Shown: positions 26,785-35,404, counted from the first letter of the stretch. The stretch: DNA of 64,000 nt from VHCN01 sp964589935 (GCA_964589935.1 CAZPVD010000002.1:1-64000); one strand, 5' to 3'. Numbers and translations are program-made. Notes: generated by a model not told the origin, from the letters alone.

Positions 26785-28728
26785 CTACCGTCCGCCGGTC
26801 GTGCCGCCGGTTTGGGGCGCGGGTTCCTTGAGCAGTTCGGCGAGGTTGTATTTGGTGTAGCGCGTGTGGCTGGCGGGATTTTTCGAGTCCGCGTTGGCAA
26901 CCCAGAAGTCGAGCGTGTCCGGCTCGAAGAGCACGGAGTGGATGTTTGAGTTCATGCACACGGGCCGCGTCATCAAGTCGCGCGCGCTGGCGGCATCGAA
27001 CTTGCCGTAGCCGGCCTTCACGCGGCGCGCAAGTTCCGTGTAGCGGTCGCCGCCGCTCATCAGCATGGCATCCTTGAAGGGATGCGGCAGTTGCGGGTGC
27101 GACTGGCCCGGCAGCACGACGTCGAACCGGTCCGGCCACGCGGCGATGCCGACGGCGCGCTTCGATTTCGCATCCGAGATGACGTAGTAATATTCGCACG
27201 TGCGCGGACCGCGGCGCATGATTTCAACGGCCTCGTCGAGTGTATTCGCCTTTTCCATCACTTCGCGCACGAGCTGCGCCATCGGTTTGCCGTCCCACTT
27301 GCCTTCGCCGCGTCCGCCCATTTCGCCGATGGCGACGTGCTTCTCGTTCATCGCGGTGACAGAGCCGACGAAGCCCGCGTAACTGATGTTGACCCACGCG
27401 TTGCCCACGTCGGGCTGGAACACCATCACGACGGCGTTTTGTTCGAGGCCGACGCCCTTCATGTAGTCGAGGATGCGGCCGTGGAACATCCGCCCGCCCG
27501 CGGTCGCGTCGCCGTAGAGTGCGAAGCCGCTGCAATGGAACAGCTCGGGGAAGAAGTTCGCGAGCCGCGCCTCCTCGCGCTCGACGCCGGCGGCGGAGGC
27601 GAGCGCGTCCATCTCGCGGAGGTAACGCGGCTCGATGAACTTGCCGATGCGCGCCTGGCACGACTCGATCTCGCCAAAGAACCACGTGCCCTTGTCGAAG
27701 CTCCTGCCGACGCCGACGCCGTAGAGCACGCGGTTCACGAGGTCGCGCGCTTCCTTGCGCATCAGCGTGCCGTGCTGATGGCCCATCTCCTCCGGCGTGC
27801 CCTTGAGGAAAAGCACGCGCGTGCCGTCAATCATCTCCAGCCGCCCCGCGCCGTCGGTCGCGACGATGCGGTGCTCGCCCGTGGCCGGGCCGAGCGTGGG
27901 AATCTTCTGCGTGAGCAGCGACGGAGCCACATCGAGGAAGCGCGTAAGCTGGCCGAGCGCGACGTGTTCGATCTTTTCGTCGGGCGCGGCGTCGAGCTTC
28001 CATTTTCCGGCGGGCAGCGGTTCGCCGAGCTTCGCGTCATGGATGTCGAGCACCACGTCGAGTTTCTTGCCGTCGTTGAAGCCGATGCGTGCCGGCAGCA
28101 GGTCGCTTTCACGCAGCCAGAAGGTGAGCTGCATGTTCGGAATCTTCAGCGCCTCGATGGCCTGCGGCTGCGGCGACGCGACAAGCACGTGGCATTTCAC
28201 GCCGCCGATTTTTTCATCCGCGCGCGCCTCGACCTTGCAGAGCAGCGGCAGCAGCGCCATCTGGTCGCGCGGCAGCGGCAGCGTGATCGGGCCGAGCTTC
28301 GTGTCGTCCTTTTTGTCCGGCGCGGTGGCGAAGCGCGGCAGGCCCGGCTGGCCGATGACGCCGAACTTTTTCGACGGCACGTGAATCCACAGCTCCTGTC
28401 CCACGCGGCCGAGCGCGACGTTTGCGCCTTTGATCTCGCCGGCAAGGCGGAGGTGGTCGGGCGCCTGAAACATCACCTCGATCTCGTGGTTGAGCAGTTC
28501 GGCGGGCACACCGTCGGCCTTCGTCAGCTTGAGTTTCCCGGTGAAACTCTGCGCCGCCGCGCCGGGCGCCGGTTCGATGACGTTGACGATCTTGTTGATC
28601 GCCGCGGTGAAGAGCGCGACGGGCGTGGATGCTTCGGGCTGCTGCGGTTTGGCGTCCTGAGCCTGCGAAGCGAGCACGAGCGACACGCACAACGCGAGTG
28701 ACAACGGAAATTTGCGGAGAGGTTTCAT
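26785..28728 (-). CDS. DUF2092-like / C45-type autoproteolytic hydrolase fusion
   Basis: The 647-residue protein has a signal peptide (FPLSLALCVSLVLASQA). Residues about 50-270 resemble DUF2092 (LNHEIEVMFQAPDHLRL, KFGVIGQPGLPRFAT, MQLTFWLRESDLLPARIGF), a lipoprotein-localisation-like fold. Residues about 300-620 are C45-like: predicted nucleophile Cys399 in FHCSGFALYG, then GRILDYMKG and YAGFVGSVTAMNE. C45 enzymes self-cleave before the Cys and hydrolyse amides such as acyl-peptides. The two-part architecture suggests capture of an acylated ligand and its hydrolysis outside the cytoplasm. Confidence 0.82.
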   Translation of the reverse strand: MKPLRKFPLSLALCVSLVLASQAQDAKPQQPEASTPVALFTAAINKIVNVIEPAPGAAAQSFTGKLKLTKADGVPAELLNHEIEVMFQAPDHLRLAGEIKGANVALGRVGQELWIHVPSKKFGVIGQPGLPRFATAPDKKDDTKLGPITLPLPRDQMALLPLLCKVEARADEKIGGVKCHVLVASPQPQAIEALKIPNMQLTFWLRESDLLPARIGFNDGKKLDVVLDIHDAKLGEPLPAGKWKLDAAPDEKIEHVALGQLTRFLDVAPSLLTQKIPTLGPATGEHRIVATDGAGRLEMIDGTRVLFLKGTPEEMGHQHGTLMRKEARDLVNRVLYGVGVGRSFDKGTWFFGEIESCQARIGKFIEPRYLREMDALASAAGVEREEARLANFFPELFHCSGFALYGDATAGGRMFHGRILDYMKGVGLEQNAVVMVFQPDVGNAWVNISYAGFVGSVTAMNEKHVAIGEMGGRGEGKWDGKPMAQLVREVMEKANTLDEAVEIMRRGPRTCEYYYVISDAKSKRAVGIAAWPDRFDVVLPGQSHPQLPHPFKDAMLMSGGDRYTELARRVKAGYGKFDAASARDLMTRPVCMNSNIHSVLFEPDTLDFWVANADSKNPASHTRYTKYNLAELLKEPAPQTGGTTGGR

Positions 28729-28794
28729 GTCTGGAATCAGTTCTGGCGAAATGTAGGCTGCGGGCGGCGGCGATGAAAGGGGAAAGTCACGCGG

Positions 28795-29550
28795 CTAACG
28801 CCCGTGGCGCAGACGCTCGAGTTCGGCCTTGAGAGGCAGCCAATACAAGCGGTCCAGTGCGCGCTCGGCGGCTTCTTCTTCGTCGAGCATCGTCTGAATT
28901 CGAGGTATGTTCTCCTCCGTTGCGAAAGCGAGCAACGGCCGTTGCGCGGCCAGGCCAGCAGTGATGGCCGGGTGTTTGCGGGCCAGTTCGACGAGCAACT
29001 CCGGCGTGCGCAGCTCGCGCAGCCAGAACTTGACGCGCTCGGCGGGCCCGGCGCCTTCGTTCGCCCAGTAATCGGCTTCGAGCAGCCGGCGCAACATCGG
29101 CCAGTCCTTGTCGCGCTGGGTTTTTTTTGCCTGCGCCAGATCGGGCAGGCAAAGCAGCTCGTAGGTGGTTCCGTCCGCGTCGGCCAGCGCGGTGCGGCGC
29201 TCCCAAAGTTCGGGAAACGGCGCCACGCCCCGCATCACCGACATGACATCCACGCGAAGTCCCGCGACATCCGGGTGACGGCAGCGAAAATGAACGGCGT
29301 GGCCGCGGCGAAGATAATCGAGATCGAATGGTGGCACCGCAATGCACTCGGCCTGCAAATCATCGAGCGCGGCGCGCAGGCGGTCGAGGTTCTCCGGTTC
29401 GGCAAGGACGGCGAAGTCCGTGTCGCGGCTAAACTCCGCCGCGCCGTAGAACACGCAGGCCTGTCCGCCCATCAACAGGGCGCACACCTGCCGCGCGGCC
29501 ATCGTGGAAAGGACTTTGCGAATCGGGTTCGGGATCAAGTGAGCCTCCAC
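28795..29550 (-). CDS. nucleotidyltransferase-fold protein (MNT/AbiEii-like)
   Basis: GTG at 29550 gives 251 residues. The core LLMGGQACVFYGAAEFSRDTDFAVL contains the Gly-rich turn and D-x-D metal site of small nucleotidyltransferases, followed by a helical C-terminal half. ATG 29502 is an alternative start. The family includes MNT toxins, AbiEii and tRNA- or aminoglycoside-modifying enzymes. The upstream small gene overlaps it by 122 bases, a compact two-gene arrangement. Confidence 0.75.
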   Translation of the reverse strand: MEAHLIPNPIRKVLSTMAARQVCALLMGGQACVFYGAAEFSRDTDFAVLAEPENLDRLRAALDDLQAECIAVPPFDLDYLRRGHAVHFRCRHPDVAGLRVDVMSVMRGVAPFPELWERRTALADADGTTYELLCLPDLAQAKKTQRDKDWPMLRRLLEADYWANEGAGPAERVKFWLRELRTPELLVELARKHPAITAGLAAQRPLLAFATEENIPRIQTMLDEEEAAERALDRLYWLPLKAELERLRHGR

Positions 29551-29659
29551 ACTGCAAATACGCCTGCCACAGTTTCTGGCTTTCGCGCCAGCGTTCCAGC
29601 GGCGTGAGCCGATACCAGTCGGCCCACTCGCCTTCGACAATGTCCTCGGGCTGGAGCAT
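29429..29659 (-). CDS. small acidic protein preceding nucleotidyltransferase
   Basis: The 76-residue protein has MLQPEDIVEGEWADWYRLTP, then LERWRESQKLWQAYLQCGG, and SLDPEPDSQSPF. The first 45 residues look like a conserved module that I recall seeing before similar nucleotidyltransferases in other genomes; that memory is not checked. After SPF the frame runs into the downstream gene. The overlap in two frames over 29429-29550 is unusual. It could be an antitoxin-like partner; function unknown. Confidence 0.58.
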   Translation of the reverse strand: MLQPEDIVEGEWADWYRLTPLERWRESQKLWQAYLQCGGSLDPEPDSQSPFHDGRAAGVRPVDGRTGLRVLRRGGV

Positions 29660-29683
29660 GGCGCGAAGCTACGCGCGGGCCGC

Positions 29684-31111
29684 TCAATTTGCCAGCAACT
29701 TCCGGCAAGCCGCCTCGAGCTTCTTCATGTGCGCGGCCGAGCGCGCCTCGATGTAGCAGCGGAAAACCGGCTCGGTGCCGCTGGCGCGGAACGCGACCCA
29801 CTCGCCGTCGGGCAGTAGGAACTTGAAGCCGTCCGTCGTGATGAACTTCTGCACCTTCGCGGTGCCGACCTTGTCGAGTCCGGCGGCGAGCTTGGCGATG
29901 ACGGCGTCCTTTTTGTCCGGCGCGATGCGGAGGTTGAGGCGCGTGGTGTGGAATTCACCGGAAACCTTTTCGAGCGAGCGCAGAATCTGGCCGAGCGACT
30001 TGCGTTCCGTCGCGACGAGTTCCGCCATGAGCAGGCAGGCGAGGATGCCGTCCTTTTCAGGCACGTGACCTTTGACGCTGAGGCCGCCGGATTCCTCGCC
30101 GCCGACGATGATTGGCTCGGATTCCATCAGCGCGCCGATGTATTTGAAGCCCACGGGCGTTTCGTGCAGGCGCACGCCGAGCAGGTTCGCGACGGCGTCC
30201 ACCTGATGGCTCGTCGGCACGGTGCGCACGACGGCACCGATCCAGCCGCGATTTTTTTTTAGGTGATACAGTGCGAGTGCAAGGATTTGGTTCGGCGTGA
30301 GCCACGTGCCGTCCTTGTCCACGATGCCGAAGCGGTCGGCGTCGCCGTCGAGGCCAAGGCCGAGCTGGGCCTTGCCGCTGCGGACGAATTTGCTCACCTC
30401 CGCCATGCCCTCGGCGTTCGGCTCGGGATGATGGCCGCCGAAGAGCGGGTTGAGTTCGTTGTGGAAGACGGTGATCTTCGCGCCGGCTTCCGCGAGCAGC
30501 GCGTCGAGATAGCCGCGGCCCGTGCCATACATGAGCTCGACGGCGAGCTTGAGCTTCGCGCGGCGAATCGCGGCGAAATCCACGAGCTTGCGGAGCTGTT
30601 TGAAGTAATCCGGCTGCGGATCAATGGTCTTGCACTGGAACGTGCCGACGACAGCAGCGTTGAAGGTCCAGCCCTCAGACTGGCGTCTGGCGATGGCGGC
30701 CTCGATTTGTTTCGTGACTTCGGGTGTGGCGGGTGCGCCGTTGAAGGTGGAGAATTTCAGCCCCTGCCATTCAGCGGGGTTGTGGCTGGCGGTCATGTTG
30801 ATGCCGCCGATGGCTTTGCGATGCCGGATGGTGTGCGCGATGACAGGCGTGGGCGCGTCGCGCTGGCAGAGCAGCGGGATGAGGCCGTTGGCCGTGAGCA
30901 CCTCGGCGGCGGCGAGCGAAAACTCGCGCCCGAGGAAGCGCGTGTCGTGGCCGAGAATCAGAACAGGCTTGCGCTTGGACAATTCCGCATTGCCCGTTCC
31001 GCGCTCCGCGTTCAGGTAATCCGCGATGCCCTGCGTGGCGACGCGGACGTTGTCAAAGGTGAAGTCGCGCGCGATGAGACCGCGCCAGCCGGAGGTGCCG
31101 AATTTTATCAT
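29684..31111 (-). CDS. phosphoglucomutase/phosphomannomutase family
   Basis: The 475-residue protein starts MIKFGTSGWRGLIARDF and has the phosphoserine loop TASHNP (Ser109), metal loop DGDADR, and the sugar-binding GGEESGG. It interconverts hexose-1- and 6-phosphates. Residues about 33-48 (LNAERGTGNAELSKRK) are longer than in related enzymes and look like a short in-frame repeat insertion. The start lies 2 bases from an intergenic GAATTCAG repeat. Confidence 0.9.
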   Translation of the reverse strand: MIKFGTSGWRGLIARDFTFDNVRVATQGIADYLNAERGTGNAELSKRKPVLILGHDTRFLGREFSLAAAEVLTANGLIPLLCQRDAPTPVIAHTIRHRKAIGGINMTASHNPAEWQGLKFSTFNGAPATPEVTKQIEAAIARRQSEGWTFNAAVVGTFQCKTIDPQPDYFKQLRKLVDFAAIRRAKLKLAVELMYGTGRGYLDALLAEAGAKITVFHNELNPLFGGHHPEPNAEGMAEVSKFVRSGKAQLGLGLDGDADRFGIVDKDGTWLTPNQILALALYHLKKNRGWIGAVVRTVPTSHQVDAVANLLGVRLHETPVGFKYIGALMESEPIIVGGEESGGLSVKGHVPEKDGILACLLMAELVATERKSLGQILRSLEKVSGEFHTTRLNLRIAPDKKDAVIAKLAAGLDKVGTAKVQKFITTDGFKFLLPDGEWVAFRASGTEPVFRCYIEARSAAHMKKLEAACRKLLAN

Positions 31112-31112
31112 A

Positions 31113-31196
31113 GAATTCAGAATTCAGAATTCAGAATTCAGAAGCGACGACCTCACTGCCGCTTTCTGGATTCTGACTCCTGAATTCTGGATTCCT
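31113..31196. repeat. GAATTCAG tandem array with inverted partner
   Basis: Between pgm and nuoA, GAATTCA units repeat four times (31113-31142), and CTGAATTCTGGATTC-type sequence appears in the other orientation from about 31163 to 31196. The two arms can fold into a hairpin. It is a purine-then-pyrimidine repeat and no gene is in it. Confidence 0.65.
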
Positions 31197-31201
31197 CCCG
31201 G

Positions 31202-31666
31202 TCAACTCTTCCAGTCGAACGCCTTTTTCTTCACCGCGTAGATGTAGCCGACGAACAGGATTACGATGAACGTAAGCATCGAGCCGAGCGCGAGGCCGGC
31301 CGCGTCGGGGCGCTTCAACAATTCGCGATAGACGACCGCCCACGGGTAAAGAAACACAACCTCGATGTCGAAAAGAATGAACAACATCGCGACGAGGTAG
31401 AACTTCACCGACAGGCGCGCGTTGCCTTCGCCGACGGGCAACATGCCGCATTCGTAGGCGATGTCCTTCGTCACGGTCGTGCGCGCGGCGATTTTTTTGT
31501 TGAAGATGCGGCCCACCACCACCGAGGCAATCAGTGTTCCTGCTGCAAAAAAAATCGCGACCAACCCAAGGATCAACACGGGCAGATACTGGTTCAGTTG
31601 CGCATCCACGCGGCGACGGTAGAAATGCCCCTCCGCTTTGGCAAGGGCGGATTTCTTCCGTGGCAT
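31202..31666 (-). CDS. nuoA: NADH-quinone oxidoreductase subunit A
   Basis: ATG at 31666 gives 154 residues with three membrane helices (LPVLILGLVAIFFAAGTLIA, FYLVAMLFILFDIEVVFLYP, LTFIVILFVGYIYAV) and the NuoA hallmark YECGMLPVGEG, then DIEVVFLYPWA. The extra 19-residue basic leader suggests GTG 31609 (VDAQLNQYLPVL) may be the true start. It is a proton-pumping Complex I membrane subunit. No other nuo gene is nearby, which is unusual. Confidence 0.92.
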   Translation of the reverse strand: MPRKKSALAKAEGHFYRRRVDAQLNQYLPVLILGLVAIFFAAGTLIASVVVGRIFNKKIAARTTVTKDIAYECGMLPVGEGNARLSVKFYLVAMLFILFDIEVVFLYPWAVVYRELLKRPDAAGLALGSMLTFIVILFVGYIYAVKKKAFDWKS

Positions 31667-31720
31667 CGCGAAAAAACCGTTGGCAATATCGCGGGCTTGA
31701 CCCATCATCGCGCCCACTGG

Positions 31721-32023
31721 ATGAGCGCATTGAAGAAATCCCCCGAAGCCGCGTTGACCGTCATCAGGGAACTGGTGGTGGCCAACAAGGTCGGCATCCA
31801 TGCGCGCCCGGCGGCGATGTTTGTCAAAATTGCCAACCGCTACAAGTGCGAGATCTTCGTCGAGAAGGACGGTGAAAAGGTCAACGGCAAGAGCATCATG
31901 GGCCTGCTCATGCTCGCCGCCGGCCCCGGCAGCCGGCTGCAGGTCGAGGCCGCCGGCAACGACGCCGAGCAGGCCGTGCGCGAGCTGGAAGCGCTCTTCG
32001 CGCGCAAGTTCGAGGAGGAATAA
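31721..32023 (+). CDS. HPr-family phosphocarrier protein
   Basis: ATG at 31721 gives 100 residues with active-site His27 in GIHARPA and Ser58 in NGKSIMGLLMLAA, the two regulatory positions of HPr-like proteins. It accepts phosphate from enzyme I in a phosphotransferase relay, or serves a regulatory cascade. No enzyme I or EII gene is in the window. It lies alone on the plus strand between nuoA and gatC. Confidence 0.9.
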   Translation: MSALKKSPEAALTVIRELVVANKVGIHARPAAMFVKIANRYKCEIFVEKDGEKVNGKSIMGLLMLAAGPGSRLQVEAAGNDAEQAVRELEALFARKFEEE

Positions 32024-32111
32024 CAGCCGTTCACTCCGCTTTCCCTGTGAAAATAAGGAAGGCGGGAACACAGGAGAATCTTCCGCCTCACTTGCCTTTC
32101 GGCAGGCTTCC

Positions 32112-32144
32112 ACTTTGAACTTTGAAGTTTGAAGTTTGAACTTT
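32112..32144. repeat. AACTTTGAAG / AAGTTTGAA interleaved repeat
   Basis: Upstream of gatC, ACTTTGAACTTTGAAG is followed by TTTGAAGTTTGAACTTT. The AACTT and AAGTT words make it self-complementary and able to fold. It belongs to the same class as the other short repeats in the window. Confidence 0.6.
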
Positions 32145-32155
32145 AGTTTCCGCCC

Positions 32156-32443
32156 ATGTCTTCACCGCATCTGGATGTAAAATATGTCGCGCACCTCGCG
32201 CGACTCGCGCTGACGCCCGACGAGGAGGCGCGGCTCGGCGCACAGCTCGGCCAAATCCTCGGCTACATTGAGAAGCTCAAGGAAGTGGACGTGAGTGCCG
32301 TCGAGCCGACCGCACACGCCGTCCCTCTTGTCAACGTCATGCGCCCCGACGAGGTGCGCCCAAGCCTTCCGCACGAGGACGCGCTCAGAAACGCGCCCGC
32401 ACAAATGAACGGCCTCTTCCGCGTGCCGAAGATTGTCGAATAG
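32156..32443 (+). CDS. gatC: Asp-tRNA(Asn)/Glu-tRNA(Gln) amidotransferase subunit C
   Basis: The 95-residue protein has the GatC pattern VKYVAHLARLALTPDE and QLGQILGYIEKLKEVD with the late LPHEDALRNAP. It is the small scaffold subunit of the GatCAB amidotransferase, which makes Gln-tRNA or Asn-tRNA from mischarged precursors. gatA follows after one unrelated gene. Confidence 0.93.
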   Translation: MSSPHLDVKYVAHLARLALTPDEEARLGAQLGQILGYIEKLKEVDVSAVEPTAHAVPLVNVMRPDEVRPSLPHEDALRNAPAQMNGLFRVPKIVE

Positions 32444-32494
32444 TTTTGCCGCCGCGACGAGTTGTCGCCGCACGCAACCTTCACCCCCAATGCC

Positions 32495-32860
32495 ATGGTC
32501 AAAGAAATTGCCTACTTCGCTTATCCCGTAACCGACGTGCTGCGCGCCCGGCGCTTCTACGAAGAAGTCCTTGGCCTTACGATCGGGCAAAACTGGGAGA
32601 ATCAATGGGTCGAATACGACATCGGTGGTGTGACTCTGGCCATCGCGAAGTTTGGACCAGAAATGCAGGCCGGCGCGCAGGGCGGCCATGTCGCGCTGGA
32701 GGTCGAAGACCTGACCGCTGTGTTGGCGAAGCTCCGGTCCGCCGGTGCGCAAATCAAAATGGAGCCGTTTGAGGGATCCGTCTGCACTTCCGCCGTGGTG
32801 CTCGATCCCGACGGCAATCCGATCGTCATCCACAAACGCAAACCGGTGAAGCTCGTCTGA
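32495..32860 (+). CDS. VOC/glyoxalase-superfamily protein
   Basis: ATG at 32495 gives 121 residues: MVKEIAYFAYPVTDVLRARRF, GLTIGQNWENQW, and a C-terminal CTSAVVLDPDGNPIVIHKRKP. It is a single-chain VOC fold with likely metal His/Glu residues. It has no clear link to glutamine-tRNA formation yet sits between gatC and gatA, 51 and 7 bases away, and is probably co-transcribed. Confidence 0.8.
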   Translation: MVKEIAYFAYPVTDVLRARRFYEEVLGLTIGQNWENQWVEYDIGGVTLAIAKFGPEMQAGAQGGHVALEVEDLTAVLAKLRSAGAQIKMEPFEGSVCTSAVVLDPDGNPIVIHKRKPVKLV

Positions 32861-32867
32861 TCCACTG

Positions 32868-34337
32868 ATGCTCAACTCGCTGACCATTTCCGAATTGACC
32901 GCGAAGCTCACCCGACGCGAATGCTCCGCCCGCGAAGCCACGCAGTCCTGTCTCGACCGCGTCACGCGAGTGGACGGATGCATCAAGGCGTTCCTCAGTC
33001 ATGACGCTGCCGATGCGCTCGCACAGGCTGATGCCGCAGACAAACGTCTCGCCGCCGGCGAGCGCGGCCCGCTCCTCGGCGTGCCCGTCGCAGTGAAGGA
33101 TGTGCTCTGCGTCAAGGGCCATCCACTCAACTGTGCGTCGAAGATTCTGGGCAACTTCATCTCGCCCTACGACGCCACCGTCATCGAAAAACTCCGTCAG
33201 GCCGGCGCGATTGTTTTTGGCCGGCTGAACATGGACGAGTTTGCGATGGGCAGCTCGACCGAAAATTCCGCGTTCCACACCACGCTGAATCCCTGGGACA
33301 CGACGCGCATTCCCGGCGGTTCCTCCGGCGGTTCCGCAGCAGCCGTCGCGGCCGATGAAGCCCTCGCCACGCTTGGCTCTGACACCGGCGGTTCCATCCG
33401 CCAGCCCGCGGCACTGTGCGGCTGCGTGGGATTGAAACCAACTTACGGGCGCGTGTCGCGTTATGGTTTGGTGGCCTTCGCCAGTTCGCTTGATCAGATC
33501 GGACCGTTCGCCAAGGACGTGCGCGACGCCGCGACGATTCTCCGCGCCATCAGCGGTCATGACTCGCGCGACTCGACGAGTGTGCCCGAGCCGGTGCCCG
33601 ACTACTCTGCTGCGCTCGACGGCAACATCAAGGGTCTCAAGCTCGGCCTGCCAAAGGAATACATGGTCGGCGGACTTGATCCTGAGGTGAAGGCCGCCGT
33701 GGACGCCGCGGTGAAGCAACTCATCTCGCTCGGCGCGGAGGTTAAGGAGATTTCGCTCCCGCACACCGACTATGGCGTGGCGGTTTATTACATCATCGCG
33801 ACGGCCGAGGCGTCGGCGAATCTTGCGCGCTTCGACGGCATCCGCTACGGCGCGCGCGTGGACGGCAACGACCCCGTCGAACTTTACAGCAGGACGCGCG
33901 GCGCGGGCTTTGGCGCGGAGGTCAAACGCCGCATCATCCTCGGCACCTACGTCCTCAGCAGCGGCTACTACGACGCGTATTATCTGCGCGCGCAAAAAGT
34001 CCGCACGCTCATCCGGCAGGATTTCCTGAAAGCCTTCGAGCACGTGGACGCCATCGTGACGCCAACCACGCCGACGGCGGCGTTCAAGGTCGGTGAAAAA
34101 TCCGGCGATCCGCTCCAGATGTATCTCTCGGACATCTTCACCATCGGCTGCAACCTCGCGGGCATCCCCGGCATCAGCCTGCCGTGCGGCTTCACGAACT
34201 CGCCGAAACTGCCCATCGGCCTGCAACTGCTCGGCAAACCCTTCGGCGAGGAAGCGCTCCTCAGGCTCGCACACGCCTACGAGCAGAGCACGCCGTGGCA
34301 TCGCGAGAAGCCGTCTTTGGCTTGCATCCCGCGCTGA
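32868..34337 (+). CDS. gatA: Asp-tRNA(Asn)/Glu-tRNA(Gln) amidotransferase subunit A
   Basis: The 489-residue amidase has the Ser-cisSer-Lys triad: Lys77 in GVPVAVKD, Ser152 in PGGSSGGSA, and Ser176 in DTGGSIRQPA. It supplies ammonia from glutamine to GatB. The gene has the full family length and no disruption. Confidence 0.96.
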   Translation: MLNSLTISELTAKLTRRECSAREATQSCLDRVTRVDGCIKAFLSHDAADALAQADAADKRLAAGERGPLLGVPVAVKDVLCVKGHPLNCASKILGNFISPYDATVIEKLRQAGAIVFGRLNMDEFAMGSSTENSAFHTTLNPWDTTRIPGGSSGGSAAAVAADEALATLGSDTGGSIRQPAALCGCVGLKPTYGRVSRYGLVAFASSLDQIGPFAKDVRDAATILRAISGHDSRDSTSVPEPVPDYSAALDGNIKGLKLGLPKEYMVGGLDPEVKAAVDAAVKQLISLGAEVKEISLPHTDYGVAVYYIIATAEASANLARFDGIRYGARVDGNDPVELYSRTRGAGFGAEVKRRIILGTYVLSSGYYDAYYLRAQKVRTLIRQDFLKAFEHVDAIVTPTTPTAAFKVGEKSGDPLQMYLSDIFTIGCNLAGIPGISLPCGFTNSPKLPIGLQLLGKPFGEEALLRLAHAYEQSTPWHREKPSLACIPR

Positions 34338-34357
34338 GAAACACGGTAATTACGCCC

Positions 34358-35404
34358 ATGCAAATTCATCCAGTCCCTTCCCGACTTGTTAAACTGTGTG
34401 CGTCCGCCGTGCTCGCCGGCGCGACGCTGTTGTTCACGACCGCCCTGCCCGCGTCGGGGGAAATCCTCGTGAAGGACGGCCAGAAGGTCGCGTTCATGGG
34501 CGATTCTATCACTGCTGGCGGCTGGGGCAACCCCGGCGGCTACGTGCGGCTCATCGTCGCCGGACTGGAGGCCAACGGCGTGAAGGTCACACCCGTGCCC
34601 GCCGGCATCAGCGGCCACAAATCCGACCAGATGCTCGCGCGCCTCAAGCGCGACGCGCTCGACAAGAAGCCCGACTGGATGACCCTGAGCTGCGGCGTCA
34701 ACGACGTGTGGCACGGCGCGCGCGGCATCCCGCTCGACCAATACAAGGCGAACATCACCGCCATCCTCGACCAGTGCGCGACCGCCGGCACAAAGGTCGT
34801 CGTGCTCACCGCCACCGTCATCGGCGAAGAGCTGGACAACGACAACAACAAGAAGCTCGCGGCCTACAACGAATTCCTCCGCGCGCTGGCAAAGGAGCGC
34901 AAGGCACCGCTCGCCGATCTCTACGCGATGTTCGAGTCGGCGATCAAAGAGCATCCCAACACCACTGGCAAACCCGGCCGCCTGCTCACCTCCGACGGCG
35001 TGCACATGAACCCCGCCGGCGACCAGTTCATGGCGCGCGGCGTGTTGCAGGCGTTCGGCCTCGACGCGGCGCAGTTGAAAAAAGCGGAAGAGGCGTGGCT
35101 CGACCTGCCCGGCGGCGGCAGCGTGCGCGCGCGGTTCGATGCCGGCGGCGGCAAGTCATTTCAAGTCACGCACAAGTTGACTCTCCGCCAGCGCGAGCAG
35201 CTCGCGGCGCGCGCGGCAAAGGATGGCAAGCCGCTCGACGCCGTGCTCAACGCGGCCTTTGCCGAGGAAGTGAAGGCGCTGCTCAAGCCCGCCGGCGAAT
35301 ACGAAAACGCCGCCGCGATCTTCGAGGCGAAGAAGGACCGGGAAGTTTCCGCGAAGTTGCAGGAGAAGTTCAGCCAGCGCGTCGAGGAGATGCTCAAGCA
35401 CTGA
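34358..35404 (+). CDS. secreted SGNH/GDSL hydrolase
   Basis: ATG at 34358 gives 348 residues. A signal peptide (KLCASAVLAGATLLFTTALPA) precedes the GDSL block FMGDSITAGG with nucleophile Ser50, then LSCGVNDVW (block with Asn), and the final DGVHMNPAGDQF with Asp and His. The C-terminal 100 residues are helical and unassigned. Family members are esterases or lipases acting on acetylated polysaccharides. It is inserted between gatA and gatB. Confidence 0.87.
   Translation: MQIHPVPSRLVKLCASAVLAGATLLFTTALPASGEILVKDGQKVAFMGDSITAGGWGNPGGYVRLIVAGLEANGVKVTPVPAGISGHKSDQMLARLKRDALDKKPDWMTLSCGVNDVWHGARGIPLDQYKANITAILDQCATAGTKVVVLTATVIGEELDNDNNKKLAAYNEFLRALAKERKAPLADLYAMFESAIKEHPNTTGKPGRLLTSDGVHMNPAGDQFMARGVLQAFGLDAAQLKKAEEAWLDLPGGGSVRARFDAGGGKSFQVTHKLTLRQREQLAARAAKDGKPLDAVLNAAFAEEVKALLKPAGEYENAAAIFEAKKDREVSAKLQEKFSQRVEEMLKH

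Noticed and set aside
31113..31142. GAATTCAG units as a CRISPR array
   Set aside because: Units are 8 bases, contiguous and without spacers, and no cas genes are nearby.
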